A stretch of DNA of 64,000 nucleotides. Source: Brachionus plicatilis. Its lineage: Eukaryota > Rotifera > Eurotatoria > Ploima > Brachionidae. The stretch spans positions 563,355 through 627,354 of the forward strand of contig QEOQ01000663.1 in NCBI GenBank assembly GCA_010279815.1, read 5' to 3'. Shown here piece by piece: positions 26,153 to 38,700 of the stretch. Position numbers and translations under genes: made by a program. Each line of letters starts with the position of its first letter. The stretch's first letter is position 1. The notes below the pieces were generated by a model. The model saw nothing but the letters and a program-made list of their open reading frames with translations. It had not been told where the DNA came from and made no database searches.

Positions 26153-27359
26153 GTGAGTGAGTAAGAAAATTTTTAAGAGCATATAGAAATTTTTTAGTTG
26201 TTAGATTTATTTTCGGCTTTTTCTCACAAGTTTATTGTTATTTTGCTTTTTTTTCTTGTTCATCTTTGATTCTGAGATCATGTTATTTTTAACTGAAGAA
26301 ATTTATTTTATTTTTGGAATTTGTTATCTTACTGAATTTTTTGTTAAAAAAGAAAAAAAATATTTAAATTAATTTATATAATCTAAACAAAATTTTATAC
26401 AATATGTTTAAGTTTTCTTTTTTTTTTTTTTCTCATTATTTTGATTTTTTAATTTTAAAAATAAACTCTTTTGAGTCTTGTGTTTAAATTTTTTAGATAC
26501 ATTTTTGTGAATAAACGAGTAAAGTGTTGTTTAATTTCGACTGAAATGAATCTTTGATGTTAACTATTTTTTATTTTAAAAAAATTGCCAACTTAACTTG
26601 ATGAATATGTGGGATGTTTGGATGTATTTGAAAATAGTTTGAAACAGTTGTTTTACAAAAGCTCATTAGCTTGCATTGCTAACTTGTGTCTTTGTTTAAA
26701 TCTAGAATTAGAAAATAAAATTTCTGTACAAAATTTTAAATTTATTCAATTGATTTTCTAAAAAAAAATGAATCTTATATTAAAAGAAATGAAGTTAAGA
26801 GTGCCATAAATTTTGTGTCCAATATACTAATCTTTATGGAGGAAGACTAAGAAAACACATAAAATGTGAATCTAAAAAACAACAGCATAAACAAAAATTT
26901 TAATTTTGAATCTAAAAAGTTAACTAAAACATAAAGTTAAATATTGTTATTTCATGACAGAAAAAAAAAACAGAAAAACCAAAGATGAGATACCAAAAAC
27001 TCAAATGGATTTTTGTGACCAAAATTTATTCTAAGGTTGAACATGAATACTTTTTTGCGTCTAAAAAATAAAAACAAGTTCTGAAGATCTATCAAAAACA
27101 CTAGCAATAAAAGATTTATAAAAATAGAAATATCGATTCCAACCTTAAAATTACATGAATACTTTAAGGACTTATTTGGTGACAATACTTATTGACTCAA
27201 TGAAGATCAGGAAAATATTATAAAAAAAGTTATGATTTATCTTCATAGCTTAGTACCTCCTAATAGCATAACGTATTTTAACCTTGGGTCTTTAAATAAA
27301 TTTATCGATAAATATGAAAATTCGAATGTAAAGGGTTTAGATTCCTTAACATATTCTAT
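26153..27359. other. AT-rich 3' flank of the BAH gene
   Basis: No supportable gene. AATAAA-type signals occur (for example AAATAAAC near 26459), but in this AT-rich context none can be assigned as the polyadenylation site. Confidence 0.4.
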
Positions 27360-28010
27360 ATGAAAAGGAATCAACTCAACTCGGTCGCACATTTCCTTCT
27401 AAAAAATGAGAATACTCGTGTTTTAAGAAATACATCACTAGTTTTCTTCAATCAATTTCTCCTTTTTAATATAATGCCCATTAACCTCAATAAATGCATA
27501 ATAAATCCAATTCTTAAAGATACCACTAAAAGCAGCTCTCAAATTGATAACATACCATATCATATCCATTCCACTTCAATGATTACATATCCATTCTCAA
27601 TTGTTAAGCTCAAATTTTTGAAACATTTATTTTTAAAAACTCCCCATAATTACTTAAGATAACTAAAAGTCACCTCGGTTTTGGAAAAAGTGTCATGTAA
27701 TCATGTCATTTTTGTAATAAAAGAGACAATAATTAATTAAACCAGGAAAAAATCAGGCTGTAGAATTTCTTCTCTCGATACCTAAAAAGCTTATGACAAA
27801 TTATGGAGAGTTGTCCTATTCTAAGCTATTACATAGATTAATTATCTGCTATTGAATTTTGTTAGAAAATTATTATGATTCAGATAAGTCTATCATTTCA
27901 ATATCAAAGTCCCAATTCTCTGAGGAATTGCCAGGTATCAAATAAGGGTGGATACTATCCCCATTCTTGTTCAACATCTTCATAAATTCAACAACCTACA
28001 TAAAGAAATC
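27360..28010 (+). pseudogene. Degenerate LINE reverse transcriptase
   Basis: Broken reading frames on the + strand show LINE reverse-transcriptase blocks in the expected order. First comes FNIMPINLNKCIINPILKD followed by a SNYRPI-like segment (IDNIPYHIHSTS). Near 27774 comes SLDT-stop-KAYDKLWRVVLF, matching the catalytic block around the first Asp (xDxxKAYDxxW). Near 27930-27980 comes GIK-stop-GWILSPFLFNIFIN, matching the conserved G(I/V)xQGxxLSPxLFN block. Stops replace Lys or Gln codons (TAA), which points to decay by point mutation. No YxDD box, endonuclease domain or clean ends are visible. Confidence 0.8.
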
Positions 28011-28666
28011 CTTTTCTATATTTACGAATAAGAAAAAAGGAACCGACTTTTTATAGAGAAAAAAGATTGTTAATTTTCTTTGATATAACGAACCTCTTTA
28101 TAAGGAAATCCCGATATAACTTACTAGTAAAAAAAAACGACTAAATAGCCGTTATATAATGAATTAGAAAAAAAGCCATACGTTGATTAACACCTTTTTA
28201 TTGTTTATCTAAGAATTCTAATTGATAAAAATGAAATAAAAGCAAGTTTGCAAAAATATTAAATAAATTCGCCTATCTGTCAATCGATAGCAACTTGACT
28301 GCACGTGGAATACTCTCAAAGGTAGAAATCGTCGATTCAAAAGCAACAAAAAATCCCGAAGAACAAGACCATGATACAGAAATCGAAAAGCAACAAAATG
28401 CAAATACAAAGTGATTATCTCAAAATAAGCAATCGATAGAAAAATAAATTAAAACAGTGTAATTAATTTATTATTTAATATAGAAAATTTTATAATTGAA
28501 AGTAATTTTATAAGAAACAACCGTCTATTACCCATTTTTTGGGTTACATCGACATTATGATCAAGTGTTCACTAAATAATTTTATCAAGAAATGAATGAT
28601 AAATTGGAAGAGAGCTTTGAACAAATAGAGCTTTGAATAAGTTTTTCTCATAACAAAAAAAATTTT

Positions 28667-29815
28667 AAAGTTTACGAAATTCAAAACTTAAGTGCTATCT
28701 GAATTTCACATTTTTGACTCAAAATCGTAATCTACGCCCTCGAAAACCTCTAAAAAAAATTTTTTTACACCCAGGGTTCCAAAAATAGCAAACCCTTTAA
28801 AAAGTTGTTGTTCTTTAAGACTTAAAATCTCAAAGATAAAACTTAAATATACTAAAAAAGTATATATATCCTGAAAGAACACAAAATTCTCTACATGCTA
28901 ATGTAATTTAGAAAAAAAAAGGGGTGTGGCGGTTTTCGTGGGCTTAAAAAAGGAAAAAAAATGTGTTTTTTCTATTTTAAATCGTGGGATCAATTATGAG
29001 CCGATTTTTTTTTTATTAAAAAAATCTAGACAAAATTCTGAACAAATCTATGGTTTTACTTTTTTATTTTATTGCTTTATTTTTCTTAAAAAATCTCTTT
29101 AAATCATGTGATTTTTTGGCAAATTTGTCAAATTTGAATTCTTTCATTAGAATTTATAATTTTGATTAGAATTTTTAGATTAAACTAAAGAATTCGATAT
29201 TTTTAGGTGCTCAACTACTGTTTTTTACGATTTTCCTGAAAAATACGCTTTTAGGACTTGACCGTATGTCGCACCATTATTTTAAAAAATTTTTTTATGA
29301 GGTTTTCGAGGGCGTAGATTACGATTTTGAGTCAAAAATGTGAAATTCAGATAGCACTAAAGTTTTGAATTTCGTGAACTTTACTTTAATTCTTCGGTTA
29401 ATTAATAAACATGTTGGCCACAAAATATGTGATCATTGATCACTGATCACATTCTGGACATGAACCTATGATAATATTTTTCAAAGTTCAAAAAAGTGGA
29501 ACCATAGATTTGTTCATAATGTTGTCTAGTTTATTTTTCGAAAAAAATTTTTTGATCTCAAGTGATCCCTGGGGCTATGCACGATTCAAATGAAAAAAGC
29601 TTTGTTTTTGGCTTATTTTCAATAAATAAAATTGACGCACCCTTTTTTTAAATAAAAATATACACCAGACTGTGGAAAATTTTATGTTCTTTCAGAAAAT
29701 ATATAATATAAAAAAATATTTTGATTTTATGATTGGATACCTGGGTCTGAACGAACTACAACTTTTTAAAGGTTTACTTATCTTAGGACCTCCGGGTACA
29801 CAATTTTTAATTGAT
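28667..29815. repeat. Composite inverted-repeat structure (possible foldback element)
   Basis: Two nested inverted-repeat pairs. Pair A: 28667-28767 and 29284-29384 are reverse complements over ~100 bp with only a few mismatches, including the unusual words ATCTACGCCCTCG and CGAGGGCGTAGAT. Pair B: about 28768-29080 and 29490-29815 are reverse complements with roughly 30 percent divergence; shared landmarks are CCTTTAAAAAGTTGT, CTGAAAGAACA.AAAATT and GAACAAATCTATGGTT. The order is A-B-A'-B', so arm A' lies inside the loop of pair B. The loop also holds clustered TGATCA palindromes at 29430-29452. No coding capacity is visible. The much higher identity of pair A suggests a younger event. Confidence 0.8.
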
Positions 29816-30246
29816 AACTTTCATTCAAACTTTCCAAAGATTAAAAAAAATAAAATTCTTTTTTATTTATTTAATTTGACAAAATTGAGTTTTATAAAAA
29901 TTTGATGATGAATGCATACAATATTTTACAGGAAATTCAAAAATAAAAATTTATTTAATTTGTCAAAAAATATTGATGTTCGATTAAATGATCGAATTTA
30001 AGATGCCTTTTATTTTAATCTATTCAAATGGGAAATATATACAATCGATTTTTTGGAAAATTTCTTTAAAATAAAACAATGTTTGCTTCATCTTTTTACA
30101 TTTTCAGAAAAATAATGCATTGAATCTTTGGTTCGTTCTTCTGTTAAGTTCAGGGTTTTATAATGTATCGGGTCAGTGTATTAAGATAATTCAAAAAAGA
30201 ATATAAAAACAAAAAAATTCCAAGATTTTTACTTTTAAGAAATTAG

Positions 30247-30958
30247 TAGTGTTGGTGGCCGGCCAACTGAAAGGCCGTTAAACGGCCAACCGTATGCAGA
30301 CCGGCCGGCCACAAAACGTTCCAAAAAAAAATTCTACTTAGATGTTTAAGAAAAATTTATAGGCATTAAAAGTATCATTTATTATTTATCAAATTTTTGG
30401 ATTAGGTAATTTTTAATTATTAACCCTAATTTTTTCGATATTTTTCAAAAATCATTAAATTATACAAAAATTTAGAATTCGGAATTTTAGATTGTTTTTT
30501 ATAAAAAAGATTTTAATAGGATAAAATTAAATTTATAAATATCGATGATGAAAATCTAATTTGTTTAAATGTTATTAATTTTATTTTTTTTCAAATTTTC
30601 ATAAATTAATCTAAACAGATTATTTGAAATAAAATTCTTAAAATAATATCAAAGTTAATATTTTTATAAAATCTTAAATAAATGCTACTTTTAATGCCTT
30701 TAAATTTTGTTAAAAATCTAAGTAAATTTTTTTTTGGATCGTTTTGTTGCCGACCGGTCAGCACATGATCGGCCGTTTGAAGGCCTTTCAGTTGGCCGGC
30801 CTCCTCACGGTCCCATAAAATTTGGCCGGCCATTTCACGGTCGGTCTGTCTGGTGGTCGGCCTATTTAAAAACGGTCCGCAGACAGCCAGTCAATTCACG
30901 GTAGGTCCAAAATCCGGCCGTTAAATTCAAGGCCAAAAAAGGCCGCCGCCCAACACAG
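30247..30958. mobile_element. GGCC-rich, hAT-like foldback / MITE candidate
   Basis: The left end, TAGTGTTGGTGGCCGGCC (30247-30264), resembles the inverted right end, CTGTGTTGGGCGGCGGCC (reverse complement of 30941-30958). AGTGTTGG-type termini are common in hAT elements. A perfect 20-bp inverted repeat, starting GGCCGGCCAACTG, lies at 30257-30276 and 30782-30801 and extends imperfectly outward to about 31 bp. The right side carries many further GGCC/GGCCGG words up to 30945. The interior is AT-rich with no transposase. I could not find a matching target-site duplication, so the exact ends are uncertain. Confidence 0.65.
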
Positions 30959-31179
30959 TTATATTCTTTTATAGCAAGAAATTTATTTAAATTAAAAAGT
31001 AAGGTTTTTTATTGAAACCATTAACTTTAACTTTTTTATGACTTAATTTTGATTTAAAAAAAATTTGTGATTTTCATATTTCAAGAATTAATTTAATGCA
31101 TTTTCAATCATTTTAAATAAATATTTTTTTTATGCGTAAATCACATTTTTTATGTATTTTAATCTTTTTTTATTTTTTT

Positions 31180-31570
31180 TAATCCTCACCCTCAACATTC
31201 GCTTCCGTTCATTAGTGTTGCCTTTATTTAACTGTTGAACAGCTAATGCTTCGTTTCTTTGCTGCGGCTGACTGACTTTAATATTAGTTGAAGTCAAGCA
31301 AAAGATAATTTTGCTTAAGCTTGTCAACTGTTAATATCTTTATGTGATCCCATCACTACACTGATTTTGCCTTCTAAGTATGTGAATTGGCTAACGCACT
31401 CGATTTGTGCGCCACCAATGGTGTTTGGGATGTCCAAGTGGGAATTGATGTACATTACTTTTTAGGCCTATTTATTTCGAGTCCGATTTAAGAAATAAAT
31501 AGCAAACGGATACATCTGGAACAAGATAAATAGTAAGATTCGAAATATCCAAAAGAAAGGCAAAGAAGTC
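31180..31570 (-). pseudogene. Degenerate LINE ORF2 fragment (region after the RT catalytic core)
   Basis: Reading the minus strand from about 31510 downwards gives SKVMYINSHLDIPNTIGG, then AQIECVSQFTYLEGKISVV, then a DIN block. This matches the widespread LINE pattern KTKVMxIN...IxGxxIExVxxFTYLGxxI...DI. Further down another frame gives LFNS-stop-IKATLMNGSEC, matching LFNSCVxPTLLYGSExW. Stops and frameshifts break it throughout. It is in the opposite orientation to the LINE relic at 27360-28010. Confidence 0.75.
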
Positions 31571-31574
31571 TTGA

Positions 31575-34500
31575 AGTCTGGAAGTGAGTTTTGATTATTG
31601 CCAAAATGCTTTGGAAAAAATTAAAAACAAAACTAAATAATTGAAACAATGACAATCTTTATTCTTAAAAAAATAATTAATATATTTTTAAGATTAATAT
31701 GAGAATTTGGTGATGGAAGTCTAGGGAATCTTTTATTTAAATATGTATTCTTTATTTTTTTAAATTTTTTATTTCGTAATAAAATAAAATAAAAGTAAAT
31801 TAAAAAGCATTAAAACCTCTCTAATAATTTGCGATCACCTGAGTATTATGAAATTCAAAATTAATTTATCCTGATCTTTTTGTGTAAAATTTTCCTTAAA
31901 AATCTGATATAATTAAAAAGATATCCTAAAAAATTTCGTATTTTGTAAGCTCGTTAAATTTAACTGAGTAACAGGTTGATTTCAAGCTTTTAAAGCAGTA
32001 TGAATAAGCTCTTATAGTTTTTGAAAATATTAATTAAGCATGAAATTAAATACGATTAATTTGATTTTTATTATCAAATAAAAATAACAAATTTTTTTCA
32101 AATGAACAATTTATAATTTAAGTAATTTTATAAGAAAAATAAATCTCTTTTTAATCTAACAAAAATAACACTATTCTATGGTTATAAGGAATTAAAAAGA
32201 CCGATGATTATTCATCTTTATGTAGTAAAAATAAAATTTGATACATGGCAAATAATTATTGCCTAAGTACAAAAACGGTTTCACTGATCTCAGGAAAGTA
32301 AAGATCATTTTGAGCATAGAACTTATAAAAATTTATTTTTGAAATTCAGTTGAAGATATATCATAATTATGCACTTCAAAAACATAATTCAATAATGAAG
32401 AAATTATTTAAAACAATTATTTTAGCCCTTTAATTTAAAACAAAAATTGTAAATTTATAAGAAATTTTTCCAAATAAAAATTTACTTTTTTAGTCTCACG
32501 AGAAAAAATCATATTATATAATCAAAAAATTTTCTTTTCACTCATTGGTCTTGAAAAAATTTAAAATAAATTTTCTTTCTGAATTCCTAATAAATTGCAC
32601 TTTTAATCATATGTATTTAAATCAATTAATATCAATATGATTTGGTAATAGAAATCAAATCTTATGTTTGAATTTTTAAATAAATGATAAAACTATTTGT
32701 TTCCTTTCAGTTTTTTTTGAGTTCACAATTTGAAATACAATTCACATACTATGATAAATCAGGTTATAAATCAAAAGTAAACCTATTTATTTAAATGATT
32801 AATAAGCTTTTTTCCAAGCCTGGAGGCCATTCAATATTCTAAAATTGTCACTCTGCTAATTTGGATTTCATAAATCTTCAATATTCATTAAAATCTCATT
32901 ATTTAGTTATTAGTACAACTTGTATCCTTAAGTTATCAGAAGTTGGTTCTCAAACATATTTGATCTAGTGCAACTCTTGACTAGGTCGATTTTTTATCTT
33001 TGGGGTATTATACTTTAAATCTTCGCATTTCAATTAAATATCAATTTTATGAATTTTAAGCTGGGCAAAATATAGAAAACAAATGATAAAGATAAGCAAT
33101 ATTTTAAACAAACAAATATCCTAATTTTGTTTGCTATAAACATTCAGGACTGAAAAGTCTAGTATTAGATCAAGACCTCTCATTTGATTAGAGTGAATGA
33201 GGTTAGTGAATTCAAGATTTTGTTATAAATTTAATCGATATCATATCGAAAGAATTTTTTTATATTTTATGGCATGGAATAATCGAAAACATTTAGAAAT
33301 TCTATAAATATTATAGCCCCAATGGTATAAATAAAAATCAGATAAGAATTTTTCGCTCTCAATATGGTCTAGCCATTTTGAAATTAATTTTCTCTCGAGT
33401 TTGTAAAGAACTCATATTACCCTTGCACCCTGAATATTCTTTTTCTATGCAACTCTTATATTATTATTTTGAGATTTCTACCTTAGAAAATAAATAAATA
33501 AATAAATAAATTTTTTTTCTATTCTTTATGTAACTTTAAATTCAAAAATAAACCTATTCCGTAACAAGCAATTTAATTTATTTTGAATCTCATCTAAAGA
33601 AGCTCAAAGGCATTTATAGAAGTTCAGATTGAAAAGCATATTTTTAAAAAACAATTTGTTTTATGATTTTTTTAATATCTTAAAAAAAACTCATGAATAT
33701 TTTTCAATTTAACTTTCTCTGAAATTCAAAATGCTAAAAGCCTTAAGAATTTAATTTCGAGTATGGGAACATTTTAAATTTGACTTTAATTAATCAAATT
33801 GTGTATTCGGATTAAATTGCCTAGTTTTGCGAAAAGCTTATTTTCAAAATTTACTTTTAAATATTTCTTCATATTTTTTTTGTTTAAAAAATCAAATTTA
33901 GAATAAAGTGCCTTAGAATAATTTCTATTAAGAGACAACCATCTACTTTAAATTCATACAAACTTTTTAACTTGTCAACTTAACCCTTTTGAGTGTACTT
34001 TTCTTATTTTGATGGTTTAAAAGTTATAAATATAAACACGAATAAAGATTTAAGAGAAGCTTTTTAATCCAATTGTTCGTCTAAAATCAAAAGTTTTGTT
34101 TGGTTATTTTCTTAAGTAAGATTAACTCTTGATTGTTTTTGGTATAATTAGTAAGTTAAACGTGTTTATTTGAAAAAATATATAAAAATATCATTTTAAA
34201 AGTCGAATTAATCATTTATTATTATATTAAAAAAAAAGAAAGAGAACATCATCTTGCTGTAATTCCTTTCGGACCTGCGTTGGACACATAATCACGAATT
34301 AATTTAATCCGGACAGCATTCACTGATCATTAAATAGAAGTATTCTGAATTCAAGTCAACTGAAAGTAAATATTAGGATTTAAATTTTAAGGTATCCAAG
34401 ATAAATATTTATTAATAAATTTTATTTTAACAAAAAAACACACACACAATTCAGCAGCATAAATTTTAAATTTAATTGACCAACGGTAACTTAAATCGAT

Positions 34501-35031
34501 TAGGCTATTTATGTTTAGACCGAAATGCAAAACAGATTTCCATTACTAAAGGCACAGTCAAGTTTTTTTTCTAATTAAAGTGTTTGCTATTGATTTTTTG
34601 TTAAATTCACGCTGAGGATTCCGTTTAAACAGAACTGAATAAATTTTCAGAACAATTCAAAAATAAAATTATAATTTTTAAATGATTCATTGTCAATTTT
34701 TGGTACAAATTCATCATTTACACTCGACTAATTCATTTAAGTTTGTAATATCGAAGATATTTGAAATAATTTATTCTTGTAATCTTTTATTTTAGATTTT
34801 TATCACTTCATTTTTTATTAATAATTTGAGATCTTGTGTCTAAGCCTTTGATTTGGGATTTTATTAAAGCTTTTTTTTTTCGTGGTATTTAAAAGAGTTT
34901 AAATTGTCTAAATTTCTGCATCTATTTTTATACCCTTTTTTTTATTTTCATAAATTTTTTAATAAATGTAAATTCTAGTAAAATTATTAAGATTCAATTT
35001 TTTAAATTTCAGAAAATTGTTAATGTGAATT
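31575..35031. other. AT-rich intergenic region upstream of the Rac gene
   Basis: No supportable gene. A short AAAT microsatellite at about 33488-33511 follows sequence that could be a decayed retroelement 3' end, but I see no RT motif there. The 5' UTR of the Rac-like gene probably begins within the last few hundred bases, with a possible acceptor TTTCAG at 35007-35012 just before its ATG. Confidence 0.4.
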
Positions 35032-35756
35032 ATGAGCACCTACAGAGCTGTCAAATGTGTTGTAGTTGGTGATGGGTATTTATTTAAAATTTTCTTCTCT
35101 AATGTAAAATATTTTGCTAAAATTTTTTAAGTGCTGTCGGAAAAACATGTCTTTTAATGAGCTATACGTCCAACGCTTTTCCTGGCGAATACATACCAAC
35201 TGTTTTTGACAACTATTCAGCCAATATAATGATTGACAATGAAGCTGTAAATATTGGTCTATGGGACACGGCTGGTCAGGAAGATTACGATCGTTTAAGA
35301 CCTCTTTCTTACCCTCAAACTGATGTTTTTCTTATTTGTTTTTCCATTGTAAATCCGTCATCTTTCGAAAATGTCAAAACAAAATGGAACAATGAAGTTA
35401 AATTCTATTGTCCTGATACTCCAGTCATTTTGGTAGGGACTAAATCTGACCTAAGGGATGATATTCAAACTCTGGAAAGACTTAGGGTAGGTGTTTATTT
35501 TCTATCTCTAAAATTAATATTTTAATATTTAATGAAAATTAATATTTTTTTTAATAAGGCAAGGCATATGATGCCAATCAGTCCACAAAAAGCAACCCAA
35601 TTGGTCGAAGAGATAGGAGCACTTCAATATATAGAATGTTCAGCTCTAACCCAGCGAAATTTAAGCAAAGTTTTCGAAATAGCGATTCGAGCTGGTCTAG
35701 GAAAGTACAAAATTAAGAAAAAACAACGAAAATATTCCAAATGCACTCTGTCTTAG
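35032..35756 (+). CDS. Rac-family small GTPase (Rac/RhoG/Mtl-like)
   Basis: Rho-family molecular switch controlling actin. Exons 35032-35075, 35132-35486 and 35559-35756 (introns of 56 and 72 bp) give 198 residues, close to the usual 192. The sequence shows the P-loop GDGAVGKT, switch [10 protein letters not shown], switch [24 protein letters not shown] in place of GTKLD, the SAL motif (ECSALTQR), and a polybasic tail KIKKKQRK before CTLS. The switch regions are Rac-like rather than Rho- or Cdc42-like ([18 protein letters not shown]). The insert region and C-terminus are diverged, so I cannot separate Rac from RhoG/Mtl. The CAAX box ends in Ser, which favours farnesylation over the geranylgeranylation of Rac1. 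AATAAAG follows about 140 bp after the stop. Confidence 0.95.
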
Positions 35757-38700
35757 AATTAAAACTTCACAATGAATAAATTAAATGGTTCTAGTCAAGA
35801 AACTTGATTAACTATCGAATTTCGTTCGAAGTTTTCGGGTGTCCGAAAAAAAGATTTTCTAATTTTTTTATTTATTTTTCAGCAAATGATGTAAATAAAG
35901 TTTTTATTTTAACATTTTTTCTTTAAAATCATTTATTTATAAAATGAAGTTTTTAATTTAAAACTTAATTATTCTAATTCGAAATTTATTTTTTTTTAAT
36001 TAAAAATGTCAATCAGAATTGTGAATTTTTTTTCAAAATTTTCAGCATTTTTTCTACAGAATTATAAAAATAAAAGAGAAAATTTTTTTATTTAATAGTT
36101 TTTTTTGAACCAAAAATTTCGCCTTTTTATCAAAATATAATTGATTTGTTTACATGGAGAGTCGAGACATTTAAAGGAGGCGAGCATAATTTCACGAGAA
36201 ATTTTTTTTTATTTTAAAACTGTTTAGATAATATTTGTTAATTAAGTCTATTTAAAAAAACGTCTTTAATTATATGAAAAACGCTCGGGGTTGTAAATTT
36301 TCTTTCAATTTGATCGTTTAAATTCAGCAAATATTTATAATATTTTTGTCAAAAGAGATAAATGAGTTTTAAAAATGTTAAAACTTGTATTATTTTTCTT
36401 TTTTCTAAATACACAAGCTGGCATAACATATTTGTGTATTCTTTTCAAACGGTATTGGGCTCGAGTTAGAATTAGAATCTCTAAGTATTTTATCTATCAA
36501 ACTATCTAAATTGATACAGGCAACGACGAGTATGATGGGATGAAGATTGTGTAAATAAAAATTAACACAAGTTATTAGGTTAAGTGTAAAAGAATACGAA
36601 TATGCGTCATGATTCTTACGTTTTTGATCTTTATTACAAAATGAGTTAACTGAGTACCAAACGAGACTTGTTTTAAATTTTTTAAGTCATCATATATTTT
36701 GAATAGATTTTATAGATTAATGAATCTTTTCGAATTATGTAGATTTGTATTTTTCTCTAAAAAAAGTTCTATTTCAGTAAAATTACTTAAGTTGCTTTTT
36801 AAATAGTTTAGATTAAAGTAAGACGAGTTTTTTCAATACATGTGATTAAAGATGGTGGAAGGTGGAATCATATAATCATTTTAGAAAAAATTCCCACTCT
36901 TATTTTAAACCGTTTTCTTTTCTTTCCTAAAAATTATAAACTTGATGAAATTTAAAAATTAAAAATAAATAATTTATAGCGATAATTTTTTTTCCAAGTC
37001 TTTAAATAATTATTCTTTTAAAGCACAGCAAATTACAAATTGTTTTTTAATAAAGTAAGAACACATAAGAAAATTCTTTAATAAAAATACAAATTAAATT
37101 TTTTTCTAAAAGTCATTAAACCTAGAAAAATTGAAACCATCAAATTGAAATAATCTTGAAAGAAACTTGAAACTAAAGAATTTAAATTGTATGAAATAAT
37201 TCAGAAAACCATAATCTGATAATTTAGAAAAATATATAAAAAATGATTTTAAAAAAATTTAATCTTAAACGGAAAGTATCTTAATTTTTTACTTTTATGT
37301 ATCCACAGAACGTACTTTCATCTTATAGAAAAAAAAGGATTTTAAAAGAAATTTTTCGTTTTTTAATCATCACTAAAATCTAGTTTTATTTCTAAATAGA
37401 TATCAGATTTCTAGACCATATTTTTTTTTACAAGAAAGCATGACTTATTTAGTCAAATTCTAATTTTAACGATGTTTTAAAAATAATTAAAATAAATTTA
37501 TTTATTAACAGTTTATAATATTAAAAAAAAATCTTTTGAAATTTATCCGATTTGGTACTAATGCATCAAATTAAAAATGAAAAAGAAATACTAATTTTAG
37601 TCTTTTAACTAATTTTTTTCCTATGAAACTTGAAGATAAATCAGAAAATTATGCAATAAATTTTTAAGCCGATTCGAGTTCATCTGAATCTAAAAACATT
37701 TAAAAAATTTTCACTTAAAAAGATATGAGTAGTAGAAATAGTGAAAGTGGTTACTTCATAAAGATTTTTACCTCTTTGAAAAGCTCTACAACAACTTGGA
37801 GCAGCACATGCTTTATTCAATTTATTTGTAACTTGTACCATTCATCTAACTCGTTCTTGAAGCTATTTGTCTATAATCTTCTAATTCAGTAAATTTAACT
37901 TAAGTTACATGATTTTTTCATAAAAAATGCTCAATTTTAATTATTGAACATTCTGTAAATTATTTTTATTATTAATTTTAAAATTTAATTTTTTATTACA
38001 GGAAAAATCTAAAAATCAAAATAAACATTTTTTCTTAATTTGAATAAAATTAATAAAAAGAAATATCGAATATTCATAGTCTACAGTGTTTTTTACTCGA
38101 TGAATTTTGTTAGAATTTTCCTGTGAATACTATTAATGCTAACAGAGGTTTTTGCATGCTTGGATAATTACCAATCATAATTGGTATTTTTTACCAAATC
38201 ATTATCTCTTTTTTTAAAATTTTATCTCACGTTTGTTCAAATAAAGCGCTTAACGGTACTGGATTGCAGTGTCATCTATGATTTGTTATGTTTTAAATTT
38301 TATAAGCCTTTGTAAACTATTTTTTAGCAAGCTAAAAAAAAATTCTACTTTCTGATTTTACAAAAACTATTTCAAGTGGTCAATCTTTAATGAGAGTAAT
38401 TAATTTTTTTATTAAACTAGATTATTAGGCAAATTGGTATCTGAATTTTAGCTAATATGAATGTTTAAATCCCTTTCATCTTAAAAAAGGGGGACTGGTT
38501 TCGACTAGGTAATAATAGCGGCGCAGATGACCACCTCGATGCAGTAACCTCTGTGTCAGGTCGGATCAGTTGGAGATGAGCCTCCCCATTATCGGCTAGG
38601 ATAGAAAAAGGACATATTATGGGAAATGGGGGTGTACATTTGCAATTGATTTTGAGAATTAAACCCACGGAGAAAGGAATACTAAATTTAATTAAAAGCA

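Noticed and set aside
26952..27185. 77-codon minus-strand open frame
   Set aside because: Phe/Leu/Lys-rich and without any recognisable motif, next to LINE debris.
28218..28409. 63-codon minus-strand open frame
   Set aside because: Short, unrecognised, and within repeat-rich sequence between LINE debris and the inverted repeat.
29672..29905. 77-codon + strand open frame with GPPGT, suggestive of a P-loop
   Set aside because: It lies in the arm of the composite inverted repeat, and ILGPPGT is not followed by K(S/T); no ATPase context.
33488..33511. AAAT microsatellite considered as a LINE poly-A tail
   Set aside because: No reverse-transcriptase or endonuclease motifs could be read upstream, so only a simple repeat is supported.
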